From Actinacidiphila yeochonensis CN732 (GTDB lineage Bacteria > Actinomycetota > Actinomycetes > Streptomycetales > Streptomycetaceae): DNA of 64,000 nt. Below, piece by piece: positions 34,563 to 43,000 of the stretch; the first letter of the stretch is position 1; every line of letters begins with the position of its first letter. The notes below the pieces were generated by a model that searched no databases, had not been told where the DNA came from, and was given only the letters and a program-made list of their open reading frames with translations. The stretch covers positions 2,542,001 to 2,606,000 of the forward strand of contig NZ_JQNR01000005.1 in the NCBI RefSeq assembly GCF_000745345.1, written 5' to 3'. A program made the translations under genes and the position numbers.

Positions 34563-35003
34563 CCGGGGCCCGGCCCGGTGGCGGTCGCCGCGCCGCCGGC
34601 GGTCCACCGCGCGCCCGGCGGTCCCGCAGCGCGCCGGCGGCCCGCAATAGGTCGGCGGGCCTACCGCGGGCCGGGCCGTCCGCGGCCGGCTGTGCGGGGT
34701 GGCCGCGGGGGGCCTACGGCTCCGCCGGTGCTGCGCATTCAGGCAGTGGCGTGTCCGCGCCAGCGGTGTGAGCGAGGGCGGCGACTCCTGGCCAACACCT
34801 GCACCACGGTTCGTGTATGGCCGCTCACCTGGGATGACATCGCATGTGTCCCACCCGTCACAGGCGGCCCTCCCCTTCGGCGCCCGCCCGCCGACCCTAC
34901 GTGCGTGATTACGCCATTGCGGATTCCGGCCGACGGCCGGGCGTTGAACGGCATCCCCGAACCTGGTTTTCTCTAATCACCGCCCCCGGTGAGAAGGGAA
35001 CGC
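34563..35003. other. Gene-poor interval
   Basis: No coding region is supported. Base composition from about 34830 to 34980 is less G/C-rich than the surroundings, as expected for promoter DNA, but no convincing promoter pair was picked out. Confidence 0.45.
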
Positions 35004-35320
35004 GTGGTGCAGGACGACGAGTTGCGGAACGCGCACCATCGGTGCGTCGCAACGGAACCTGCGCCGTGCGACCCCTGCCGGGAGCGGTTGGATCGGCAAC
35101 TCGCCTTGCTTCCCCGGGTATACGGCGAGTTGGAGGTCGCGCTCGCATCGGCGCCGCACTCCGGCGACCGAGAGACCGGCACCGCCCGGCCCGGCATCCC
35201 CCTGAACGGGCCGGCAGTCGAGGCGCGCGCAGCGATGCGAGGCACTCTCGCCTCCGTGGCCGATCCACGCGTCGAGGGCCGCACCGTCCGTCTCCCCCTA
35301 CGGACGGTGCCGGCCCTCGC
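35004..35320 (+). pseudogene. Remnant of a conserved actinobacterial protein
   Basis: The frame from GTG 35004 (GAAGGG upstream) reads DELRNAHHRCVATEPAPCDPCRERLDRQLALLPRVYGELEVALASAP, then GIPLNGPAVEARAAMRGTLAS. This matches, from memory, the N-terminal half of a small hypothetical family frequent beside phage-like or plasmid genes in Streptomyces (CxxC, LPxLYxELE, AxxARxxMxxxLASW). The expected C-terminal half is missing, the conserved Trp is replaced, and a terminator-like hairpin follows at 35274. Probably a decayed gene. Confidence 0.45.
35274..35318 (+). terminator. Strong intrinsic-type hairpin with T tract
   Basis: Arms 35274-35290 and 35301-35318 pair along 17 bases with a single bulge and a 10-base loop, followed by CGCCCTTTCTTCC. 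A good factor-independent terminator for plus-strand transcription out of the remnant gene. Confidence 0.65.
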
Positions 35321-35632
35321 CCTTTCTTCCCGACGGTGCCCCGGCCGACTGCGCACCCGCGCGACGACCGGGGCTGCCGAGGGTGCCGAGGAGGCTGTAA
35401 CCCGCGGAGGCAGAGCCGGGGTTCACGCTGCGCGCCGGGCGGTGCCCGGTACCCTGCGGCCGTCCGTCGCCGCCTGACCGGGCGTCGCGGTACCCCCGAC
35501 TCCTGCTCCTGCTCCTACTCCGACTCCGTCGGACTCGGTCCACCCGGTGAGGTCCGAGTCCCCGACTTCGACGGCTCCACCTGCTCCAGTGGGAAGCCGA
35601 GACACGGGAGGCTCAGATGCGGGAAGCCGGAA

Positions 35633-35663
35633 GGGCGGAGCAGCACCGGGTGCTGCTCCGCCC
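35633..35663 (-). terminator. Terminator of the small secreted peptide gene
   Basis: Perfect 14-bp arms (35633-35646 and 35650-35663) with a 3-base loop, about 21 bp after the peptide gene stop, followed on the minus strand by TTCCGGCTTCCC. Such a tight hairpin marks a discrete short transcript. Confidence 0.75.
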
Positions 35664-35684
35664 TCCCGGTCGGTCGGGTATCCG

Positions 35685-35903
35685 CTACGTCCACCAGACG
35701 GCTGCGGACGAAGCCAGCTCAACAGTCTGCGGTCCGCTGGCGGAAACGCCCGAGTCGGACTGGTCAACCGTCACGGTGCTGACCGAATAGGCCGGCGTGG
35801 CGGCCGAGTCGACAGCGAAGGCGCTGACCATTCCGGTGGCGGAGATGCCCGCGATGAGAGCCGCAGCGGCGGTGACGCGGAGTGTTGCCCGGGTGCGCGA
35901 CAT
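35685..35903 (-). CDS. Small secreted peptide precursor
   Basis: Protein of 72 aa from ATG 35903 (AAAGGA upstream). A signal peptide (TLRVTAAAALIAGISATGMVSAFA, probable cleavage after about residue 30-34) is followed by a short Ser/Val/Thr-rich mature region ending SSAAVWWT. No Cys and no known domain. It has its own strong promoter and terminator, and lies next to a LuxR-type regulator on the same strand, upstream of it across a palindromic hairpin. A secreted signal or surface peptide is possible, but no function is known. Confidence 0.7.
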   Translation of the reverse strand: MSRTRATLRVTAAAALIAGISATGMVSAFAVDSAATPAYSVSTVTVDQSDSGVSASGPQTVELASSAAVWWT

Positions 35904-35936
35904 GGGCCATCCTTTAATGTGCTCAGGCGGACTGCC

Positions 35937-35962
35937 ATTATATATGTATGAGATGGTCATAC
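35937..35962 (-). promoter_or_regulatory. Consensus -10 with palindromic operator, peptide gene
   Basis: A perfect TATAAT (35942-35937, minus strand) lies 33 bp before the peptide start. Four bases further upstream is GTATGA-GATGG-TCATAC (35946-35962), a perfect inverted repeat covering the spacer and reaching the -35 position. No TTGACA-like -35 is present, so the promoter probably needs or is blocked by a regulator binding this site. Confidence 0.75.
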
Positions 35963-36019
35963 TCCCGAACTAATCATCTCAGCCTGCTCGCACGGAACGC
36001 AATTGGCTCTCTCTGCGCG

Positions 36020-36052
36020 TCTGTGACATGGCGTGGACGCGCATGTCAGAGA
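36020..36052. terminator. Hairpin at the end of the LuxR-type gene
   Basis: TGACATG (36024-36030) and CATGTCA (36042-36048) form a stem extended to 11 bp with one mismatch. It spans the regulator's stop codon and may end its transcript or separate it from the peptide gene. Confidence 0.45.
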
Positions 36053-37050
36053 AGGCCCTGGCTGGCCGCCATGACACCCGCCTGGAACCGGCTCTCCGCG
36101 TTGAGGTAGCGCATGATCTCGGACACCAGCCGGCTCACCGTCCGCAACGACACCCCCAGTTTGCGCGCGATCCGTTCGTCCGTCAGCCCGTTGGCCAGAA
36201 GGCGCAGCGTCGTGCGGTGCTGCTCGGTGAGTTCGCCGCCGGTTTCCGCGCGGGTCGCGTGCGGGTCGTACGGGACCGCGCGCAGCCAGCAGTCCTCGAA
36301 CAGCGCCAAGTAGGAGCGGACCAGGCTCGGTCCGCGCACGATGACGGCGGGGCCGTCGAGGTTCTCCGGGTCGGCGGCTATCAGGGCGCTGTGGTCGTCT
36401 CCGACCACCAGGTCGAACGGCACCTGCTGGGCGAGCCGTACCTGGGCGCCGAGCCCCGCGAGGTCGGAGAGGTACTTGCGCTGCCGGGGGCCGGAGTTGA
36501 CGCTCTGGCCGTAGATGGACCGCACCTGTACGCCGCGGGCGATCATCGCCGCGTCGGTGGTCAGCGAGCTGACCAGCACCTCGCTCGACGGGAGCGGGCC
36601 GGGGTGGATCGAGCCCACGGTCGTCATGATCCCGGCGAGGAAGTCGCGGACGAACTGGGCGCCGCGGGCGTCCCGGGTCACCACCTCGATCTCGATCTCG
36701 GAGGCGTCCCGCATCACCGCCGGCCGGTACTTGTCCACCAGGTTCTCGGCGGCGCTGATGACCGAGGACAGCCTGGAGTGCTGGTCGCGCAGCTCGTCCC
36801 GCTGCCGGGTCAGGAGCTTGATGAGCGCCGTGTCCGGCTCGACGGGGGCGACCGCCTCGGGCTGTTCGCCGGGGCGCAGCAGCCCGAGTTCCCGCAACTC
36901 CTCCCAGCCCTCGGCGGCCTCCTCGTCGGTCAGCCCGAGGGAGGCCGCCGCCTTGGCCGGCACGGCCGGCCCGTTGAGGCGTAGCGACTGGTACAGCGCG
37001 ACCCCCGGGCTGGTGTCGCTCAACCGGTACCCGTGCGCGGGGTGTGTCAC
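36046..37050 (-). CDS. LuxR-type regulator with TrmB-like N-terminus
   Basis: Regulator of 334 aa. The N-terminal part (ALYQSLRLNGPAVPAKAAASLGLTDEEAAEGWEELRELGLL) looks like a TrmB/MarR winged helix; a helical stretch follows (IKLLTRQRDELRDQHSRLSSVISAAENLV), then an alpha/beta domain of the phospholipase-D-like type seen in TrmB proteins. The C-terminus is a GerE helix-turn-helix: LTEQHRTTLRLLANGLTDERIARKLGVSLRTVSRLVSEIMRYL. Start GTG 37050 has GGGGGAG upstream. It has two potential DNA-binding ends. The adjacent small peptide gene is a natural candidate target or ligand source. Confidence 0.85.
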   Translation of the reverse strand: MTHPAHGYRLSDTSPGVALYQSLRLNGPAVPAKAAASLGLTDEEAAEGWEELRELGLLRPGEQPEAVAPVEPDTALIKLLTRQRDELRDQHSRLSSVISAAENLVDKYRPAVMRDASEIEIEVVTRDARGAQFVRDFLAGIMTTVGSIHPGPLPSSEVLVSSLTTDAAMIARGVQVRSIYGQSVNSGPRQRKYLSDLAGLGAQVRLAQQVPFDLVVGDDHSALIAADPENLDGPAVIVRGPSLVRSYLALFEDCWLRAVPYDPHATRAETGGELTEQHRTTLRLLANGLTDERIARKLGVSLRTVSRLVSEIMRYLNAESRFQAGVMAASQGLL

Positions 37051-37238
37051 GAACTCCCCCTTCCTGACCTCCTGTGCCGGGTGCGTGCGGACGACCGCGT
37101 GGCGTGGAGGCTGCTCCCGATGCGACTTTAGCAATGCTTCGATGCCCTTCCGGTGGGCGGCGGAACGCTGTGGCGGCTGTGCCGTGCCGGGCTGCGGAGA
37201 ATGGCGCAATCCCTGGTCACAGCGGTACGCACGAGACG

Positions 37239-37252
37239 TGGGAGCGCTCCCA
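37239..37252. promoter_or_regulatory. Perfect CebR-type (LacI-family) operator
   Basis: TGGGAGCGCTCCCA, a 14-bp perfect palindrome identical to the binding site of the cello-oligosaccharide repressor CebR. It lies 189 bp upstream of the LuxR-type regulator start on the minus strand and 770 bp from the next plus-strand gene. No sugar-utilisation gene is adjacent. Confidence 0.75.
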
Positions 37253-37760
37253 TCCCGAGCGGGCCCTGCGGAGCTTAGCGGGCGGACGCCGGATCGGACG
37301 TAGGGATGGTCCACCAGGGCCGGGTGCGAACGGAACCCCTTGGAGAGCGCTTACTGCCGGCGGACCCGAAGCGGGCCGGAAACGGTTTCGGCGTCGGCCC
37401 GCGTCCCTCGCGGGGGTGGCCTGACGGGGGGTGCGGTTGTGACAACTGGGACGCGCGGGGGCGGGGTTGTGACCCGGTTCGTCCTCGGAGAGCCCTTGCG
37501 TCGCGGTACGCCACCCTGTGCGACGCCTCGCGGCGTACGTCCTGGTTCCCGCGTCGCACCGGGCGATCACGGGCGCGGGCCGCGCCGTATCCTCGACGCC
37601 GCGAGCCGACGGCGGTGCGGACGTTCCGGCGGCGGACCGGACCGCGGACCGGACGTGCGGACCGGCCCGCGGCACCGGCGGGCACCCGTGGGCCGGGCCG
37701 AGAAATCCAGCCAACATGCGGACCCTTGACACGCGGGCCCCGTGCCCCCTCGGCTCCGCG

Positions 37761-37800
37761 ACGGACGGACGGACGGACGGACGGACGGACGGACGGACGG
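37761..37800. repeat. (ACGG)10 tetranucleotide repeat
   Basis: Ten uninterrupted copies of ACGG, followed by imperfect GGAC-type units to about 37825. Located about 220 bp upstream of the Gfo/Idh/MocA gene. Prone to slippage. Confidence 0.95.
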
Positions 37801-38019
37801 GCGGACAGCCGGACGGGCGGACGGGGCCACGGGCCGGGGCGCGCGCCACGCCGGACGCGACGGTGCCCGGTGCGCGGCGGAGGCGCCGGGCACCCGTGTG
37901 TCCGGCAGGCGGCCATCGGCGACCGGCGAGGACGTCGAGGACGTCGAGGGGCAGCGAGGGCAGCGAGGGCCTCTCGGGCGGCGAGGGCGACGAGGGCGAC
38001 GAGGACGGGAGGCTGCGGT

Positions 38020-39150
38020 ATGGCGGAGGAACGGGGCGGAGCGGTGCCCATCGCGCTGGTGGGTGCCGGCAAGGTGGCCCACGCCGCGCACCTGCGGGAG
38101 CTGCGGGACCTGCCGGACCTGCTGCGGCTGGCGGCGGTGGTGGACCCCGACCCGGCGCACACGGCCGCCGTCCGGGCCGCGGGATTCCCCGCCGTGCCGT
38201 GGTGCGGCACCCTCGCGGAGGCCGTGGCGGCGGGGGCGCGGGCCGCACTCGTCTGCACCCCCTGGTGGACCCACCGGGACGTGGTGCTGGAGTGCCTGGA
38301 ACTCGGCCTGCCGGTGCTGTGCGAGAAGCCGGTCACCCTCGACCTCGCCGAGGTGGAGGAGCTGGCCGAGGCCGAGCGACGGACCGGGGTGCCGGTGGCC
38401 GCCGGGTACATGAAGCGGCACGACGAGGTGGTGGACCTCTTCCTCGGCCACTGCCGCGAGCGGCTGGACCGGGCCCGGCGGCTCACCGTCGACATCCACG
38501 ACCCCAACGCGCCGCACCAGGTCGCCCACCTGCTGCCGTACCCGCCGGCCCCGTTCGGGCCGCAGCCGCCGGCCGCCCGCGCGGCGCTGGAACGGGCGCT
38601 CGGCCCCGGCAGCACCCCCGCCCAGCGGGAGGCGTACGCGCGCGGGCTCGGCGGCTCGCTGATCCACCAGGTCAACCTGGTGCACGCGGTCCTCGACGGC
38701 AGCGGGCGGGAGCTGTACGGCCGGCTGCTGCACGCGGACCGCTGGGCGGCGGGCGACGGGGTGAGCTGCCGGTGGCGGCCGGACGACGCGCTGGTCGTCG
38801 ACCTCACCCACCAGCGGACGCCCGGCCACCGCCGCTACCAGGAGGTCCTGGAGCTCACGGCGGAGGACGGCGTGGCCACGCTGACGCTGCCGTCGCCCTA
38901 CTCCCGCGACGAGTCGGCCACGCTCACCGTGGAGACGTGGGACGCGCGCACCGGCCTGGGCGAGCGGACCACGCGCACCGCCGCACCGGGCCGCACCGGC
39001 TTCCGCCGCCAGCTCGCGGCCTGGGCGCGCTCCCTCGGCGCGGGTGCTTCCGGGCCGCCTGCTTCCGGCGCGGGTGCGCCGCTGCCCGGGTTGGCCGACG
39101 TCCGGCGGGACGCGCGCGCGACGCGTGAGGCCGCGCTGCGGCTGGTGTGA
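38020..39150 (+). CDS. Gfo/Idh/MocA-family oxidoreductase
   Basis: NAD(P)-dependent oxidoreductase-like protein of 376 aa. The Rossmann N-terminus (IALVGAGKVAHAAHLRELRDLP) and the family signature LPVLCEKPVTLDLAEVEELAEAERRTGV with catalytic-region Lys in CEKP are present, followed by the alpha/beta domain (GGSLIHQVNLVHAVL, with His in place). Members act on sugars or inositols. Start ATG 38020 with GGGAGG seven bases away. Stands alone, with no transport or kinase genes, so substrate is unknown. Confidence 0.87.
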   Translation: MAEERGGAVPIALVGAGKVAHAAHLRELRDLPDLLRLAAVVDPDPAHTAAVRAAGFPAVPWCGTLAEAVAAGARAALVCTPWWTHRDVVLECLELGLPVLCEKPVTLDLAEVEELAEAERRTGVPVAAGYMKRHDEVVDLFLGHCRERLDRARRLTVDIHDPNAPHQVAHLLPYPPAPFGPQPPAARAALERALGPGSTPAQREAYARGLGGSLIHQVNLVHAVLDGSGRELYGRLLHADRWAAGDGVSCRWRPDDALVVDLTHQRTPGHRRYQEVLELTAEDGVATLTLPSPYSRDESATLTVETWDARTGLGERTTRTAAPGRTGFRRQLAAWARSLGAGASGPPASGAGAPLPGLADVRRDARATREAALRLV

Positions 39151-39344
39151 GGCCGGGGGCCGCCGGGGGAGCGGCCCGGCCTGGCGGATCAGGTGCGGAT
39201 CAGGTGCGGGCCAGGCGTAGGCCGGGTGCGGCAGGCCCAGGCCCAGGCCGGTACGGCGGTACGGCGGTACGGCGGTCGGCCATGGTTGGGCGCGGGCGGG
39301 GTACGCGAACGGCAAGGAGCCTTCCCCTTCACGGAGGTGACCAC

Positions 39345-39806
39345 ATGCTGCTGCTGGGACTGCTGCTTCTCGCCTGCACCGCGGCCTTCACCGGGATCGC
39401 GATCGCGGACAACCTCTCCGGCGGACCCGACTACACCGTGACCCTGCTGGGCCAGCACGTCGCCACGATGAACGGGCTCGCGCTGTTCTGCGCCGGGCTC
39501 GGGCTGGCCCTGGTCTTCGGGCTGGGCTGCCTGATGGCGGTGACCGGGGGCGCGCTGAGCCGCCGCAAGCACCGCCAGTACCGGGCGGTCCGGCGTGACG
39601 CCGCGGCGGTGGCCCGCGAGCGCGACGAGCTGGCCGCGCGACTGGACGGCCAGGACCGCGCGTCGGCCGCCCCGGACACCGGAGGCGACCCGCTCACCGC
39701 CCGGACGGACTACCGGAAGGGGAGTGAGGGCGCCGACGACGCCGGATCCACTCGGGCGCGCACCCGGCCCAGGGCCCATCGCGCACGCCACCTCTTCGGG
39801 CACTGA
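39345..39806 (+). CDS. Small membrane protein, unknown function
   Basis: Protein of 153 aa from ATG 39345 (ACGGAGGTGA upstream). Two TM helices (LLLGLLLLACTAAFTGIAIA and LALFCAGLGLALVFGLGCLMAVTGGA) flank a short exposed loop; a basic, then coiled-coil-like cytoplasmic tail (RRDAAAVARERDELAARLDG) follows. The pattern resembles small LapA-like or uncharacterised actinobacterial membrane proteins. Confidence 0.75.
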   Translation: MLLLGLLLLACTAAFTGIAIADNLSGGPDYTVTLLGQHVATMNGLALFCAGLGLALVFGLGCLMAVTGGALSRRKHRQYRAVRRDAAAVARERDELAARLDGQDRASAAPDTGGDPLTARTDYRKGSEGADDAGSTRARTRPRAHRARHLFGH

Positions 39807-40773
39807 ACCACCCGCGGTACGCGGTACGGGGCGGTACGGAGGCACGGACGCGGGTTCCGGGGCCGCCCGTGCGCGACGCCCAAGCGCGGGGCCGGCGGGA
39901 GCGCGGTGGCGGGCCAGGCGCGGTGGCGGACGGCCCGCGGTGACCGCGCATGGCTGGGAAAGGCGACCGAGGACGCGCCCAGGGGGCCTGTGAGGCCGCG
40001 ACCGCTGGGGAACCCGGGATACCCGGGGCATCCGCGATACACGGGGTGCCCGCGACGCCGGGAAAAAAGAGGTGCAGTGGCGGCCCCGGGGGGGGATGGG
40101 GGCCGCCACGCATCACCTACGTTACGCGTCTTCGGCCGCGCATGTGCACAACGCGGGTTTTTCGGCGTGGCGAAGTTGCCGCGGGCCGCTCCTCGCGGTT
40201 GTCGGCGGGGCGGCCGCGCGAAGCACCGGAGGGCGCCCACGGGACGCTCACGGACGCCCAGGAGACGTCGGCGGGATGCTCCGAGGCGCGAGTCCGCCGC
40301 GAGCCGCCGCGGGACCGTCTGCCCGGCGCATGGGAACGACGACCGGGCCGGGGGCCACGGGGGAGGCCACCGACCCGGTCGGCACTGGGCGCAGGGACCC
40401 GGCGGCGCCGCGCTCCCGCAAGGGGTGTCCGCCCTAGAAGGGCGCTTCGGCTGCCGTCGTGGTCCGCTGGCGGACACCTGTCATGGTGGCCCGCGCAGGG
40501 GCCTCCGTCAACGGAGGTAAACAAGACATCAGACGCTGTTCATTCTGGCTCAATCGGTTCTCGACGGTCCCACTGCTACCGATGTCACCTCTGTCACCGC
40601 TGTTCCCTCCAGATCCCGTACGCCCCGCGCCCCGCCCGCCCGGTGGCACCGTGTCCCCGCCCCCGACCTCCGCTGCCCGCGCCCTCGCCTGTGCAAGCGC
40701 CCGGCCCCTGGACGCGGCCGGGGAGTGCGACCGCGTCCAGGGGCCGGCTGGGGAGTGCGGGCAGCGGCATGGC
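39807..40773. other. Gene-less interval of about 970 bp
   Basis: No coding region is supported on either strand. It holds a stable stem (arms 40077-40087 and 40099-40109), and a 10-bp inverted repeat GGTGTCCGCC / GGCGGACACC (40424-40433 and 40469-40478) with a 35-bp centre. Around 40510-40560 the sequence is less G/C-rich and may hold a promoter. A vestigial gene or regulatory RNA cannot be excluded. Confidence 0.45.
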
Positions 40774-41499
40774 TCAGGCCGCCGAGGCGGCACCCTCCAC
40801 GGCCAGGGCGGCGAACCGCAGGGCCACCCGGCGCCACACCTCGGCCGAGCCGGCGTCGTCGGCGAGCGCCGCCCGGTGCAGGAGCTCCCGGTCGACGCCG
40901 TACGGGCTCAGCCGCCCGGTGTCCCACCCGGCGATGCGCTCCGCGCTCGACTCGGGGTGGAACTGCACCCCCCACGCCCGGTCGCCCAGCCGGAACGCCT
41001 GGTACGGGCACCCGTCCGAGGCCGCCAGCCACACCGCGTCCGGGGGAAGCCCGGTGATCGCGTCCACGTGGTTCTCGATCGCCCTGGGGTGCTCCGGCAG
41101 CCCCCGGAAGAGCGGATCGTCGGAAGCCTCCCGCCGCAGGGTCAGCTCGGTGCTGCCGAACTCCGGCTGCCCGTGGCTGCCGCGCACGGCGCCACCGCCC
41201 ACCTGGGCCAGCAACTGGCCGCCCAGGCAGATGCCGAAGACCGGCACGCCCTCCGCCAGCGCCTCCCGCGCCAGGTCGCGGGTCCGCGCCAGCCAGGGTG
41301 CCCGCTCGTCGTCGTCCGGCAGGAAACCGCCGCCCAGGACCACCAGCGCCTGGTACGCGGGCCGCAGCCGCTCCGGCAGCACCTCGCCCCGGTACGGGTG
41401 CACCACCGCCGCGGCCAGCCCGCCCTCCGCCAACCAGGGCTCCCAGCGCCCCAGGCCCCCCGAGGGGATGTTCTGCACCACCAGTGCCGTCGCCGCCAT
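40774..41499 (-). CDS. Class I glutamine amidotransferase
   Basis: Protein of 241 aa, GMP-synthase-type amidotransferase domain. The nucleophile Cys is in VFGICLGGQLLAQ, and the His/Glu of the triad in WGVQFHPESS. ALVVLGGGF is the oxyanion-region strand. It stands alone without a synthetase partner, so it may hydrolyse gamma-glutamyl compounds or be inactive in synthesis. Start ATG 41499. Confidence 0.88.
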   Translation of the reverse strand: MAATALVVQNIPSGGLGRWEPWLAEGGLAAAVVHPYRGEVLPERLRPAYQALVVLGGGFLPDDDERAPWLARTRDLAREALAEGVPVFGICLGGQLLAQVGGGAVRGSHGQPEFGSTELTLRREASDDPLFRGLPEHPRAIENHVDAITGLPPDAVWLAASDGCPYQAFRLGDRAWGVQFHPESSAERIAGWDTGRLSPYGVDRELLHRAALADDAGSAEVWRRVALRFAALAVEGAASAA

Positions 41500-41782
41500 A
41501 CCGCGCCGCCTCTCCGCTCACCGCCGTCCGGCCCTCCGGGATAGGCCCGGGAGGCCCGCGTCACGCCACCCATCCAACGCCACGCCCCCGTCCCCCCGTC
41601 GCCCGCCCCGGCGCTGCCTCCCGTGGCGGAGGCGCCGGGGCGGGCGACGGCTCGGCAAGGCGCGTCCCGGGGGGTACGGGGTACGCCGGTGTGCGCGTGT
41701 GCGCCCTGGACGCCCCCCGGAGCGGCGGTCCTAGCTTCGGGGGATTCCGCCCTGCCCGTTCCGGGAGAAGCGAGGACGTACC

Positions 41783-43000
41783 GTGGCCGAGATCCCGCCG
41801 CCGCCCGACATCCTGTCGCCCGAGTTCGCCGCCGATCCGTACGCCGCCTACCGGGTGCTGCGCGAGCACTACCCGGTGTACTTCCACGAAGGCACCGCGA
41901 GTTGGCTGCTGTCCCGCTACGACGACGTCGAACGGGCTTTCCGCGAGCCGGTGTTCACCACCGACAACTACGACTGGCAGCTGGAGCCGGTGCACGGCGG
42001 CCGCACCATCGTGCAGATGAGCGGCCACGAGCACGCGGTCAAACGGGCCCTGGTCGCACCGGCCTTCCGGGGCCGGGAGCTGCGGGAACGGTTCCTGCCG
42101 GTGATCGAGCGCAACGCCCGCGAGCTCATCGACGCCTTCCGGGACCGCTCCCGGGCCGACCTGGTGGACGCCTTCGCCACCCGCTTCCCGGTCAACGTCA
42201 TCGTCGACATGCTCGGCCTGGACCGGGCCGACCACGACCGCTTCCACACCTGGTACGACGCGGTGGTCGGCTACCTCGCCAACATCGGGCAGGACCCGGC
42301 CGTCGCCGAGGCGGGCCTGCGGGCCGGGGCGGAGCTGCGCGCCTACCTGCTGCCGATCATCCACCGGCGGCGCGCCCACCCCGGCGACGACCTGCTGTCC
42401 AGCCTCTGCACGGCCGAGGTGGACGGCACCCGGATGAGCGACCAGGACATCACGTCGTTCGTGAGTCTGCTGCTGTCGGCGGGCGGTGAGACCACCGACA
42501 AGGCCCTCAGCGGCATGTTCCGCAACCTGCTGCTCCACCCCGACCAGTTGGCGGCGGTGCGCACCAACCGCTCGCTGGTCGCCGCCGCGTTCGCCGAGTC
42601 GCTGCGGTTCACCCCGCCGCTCCAGATGATCATGCGGCAGCCCGCGCGGGACGTCGTCGTGGACGGCGTCACCCTGCCCGCCGGCTCCACCGTCACCTGC
42701 CTGATCGGCTCGGCCAACCGCGACCCCGGCCACTTCGCGCACCCCGACCGGTTCGACGTCTTCCGCGACGACCTGTCGGCGGACACCGCGTTCAGCGCCG
42801 CCGCGGACCACCTCGCGTTCGCCCTGGGACGGCACTTCTGCGTGGGCGCCCTGCTGGCCAAGGCGGAGGTGGAGGTCGGCGCCAACCAGCTGCTCGACGC
42901 GTTCAGCGAGCTGGACTTCGCGGACGGCGCGCCGCCCCACGAGGCGGGGGTGTTCGTCCGCGGCCTGAGGGAGCTGCCGCTGCGGATCACCCCGTCCTGA
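41783..43000 (+). CDS. Cytochrome P450
   Basis: Bacterial class I P450 of 405 aa. The I-helix oxygen-binding motif is LLLSAGGETTDKAL, ExxR is in AESLRFTPPLQM, and the heme-thiolate loop is FALGRHFCVGALLAKAE. Start GTG 41783. It needs ferredoxin and reductase partners, not present here. Stand-alone, so substrate is unknown. A set of 8-bp repeats follows the stop. Confidence 0.95.
   Translation: MAEIPPPPDILSPEFAADPYAAYRVLREHYPVYFHEGTASWLLSRYDDVERAFREPVFTTDNYDWQLEPVHGGRTIVQMSGHEHAVKRALVAPAFRGRELRERFLPVIERNARELIDAFRDRSRADLVDAFATRFPVNVIVDMLGLDRADHDRFHTWYDAVVGYLANIGQDPAVAEAGLRAGAELRAYLLPIIHRRRAHPGDDLLSSLCTAEVDGTRMSDQDITSFVSLLLSAGGETTDKALSGMFRNLLLHPDQLAAVRTNRSLVAAAFAESLRFTPPLQMIMRQPARDVVVDGVTLPAGSTVTCLIGSANRDPGHFAHPDRFDVFRDDLSADTAFSAAADHLAFALGRHFCVGALLAKAEVEVGANQLLDAFSELDFADGAPPHEAGVFVRGLRELPLRITPS

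Larger units (their letters stand above)
37051..38019. other. Gene-less interval of about 970 bp
   Basis: No frame here looks like a protein. It contains a perfect CebR-type operator, a related GCGC-centred sequence at about 37340-37356, a tetranucleotide repeat and further G-rich repeats leading to the oxidoreductase gene. The arrangement would fit loss of a gene once controlled by the operator. Confidence 0.5.

Noticed and set aside
34563..35684. Several frames of 100-300 codons on both strands
   Set aside because: Low-complexity Arg/Pro/Ala translations without RBS or family motifs; only the short remnant at 35004 has recognisable motifs.
37761..37825. CRISPR-like repeats
   Set aside because: Units are 4 bp, contiguous, with no spacers; the same applies to the 8-, 13- and 15-bp repeats elsewhere.
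39807..40773. Possible hypothetical genes in overlapping frames
   Set aside because: All frames read as Arg/Pro/Gly-rich shadows with no good start and no conserved motif.
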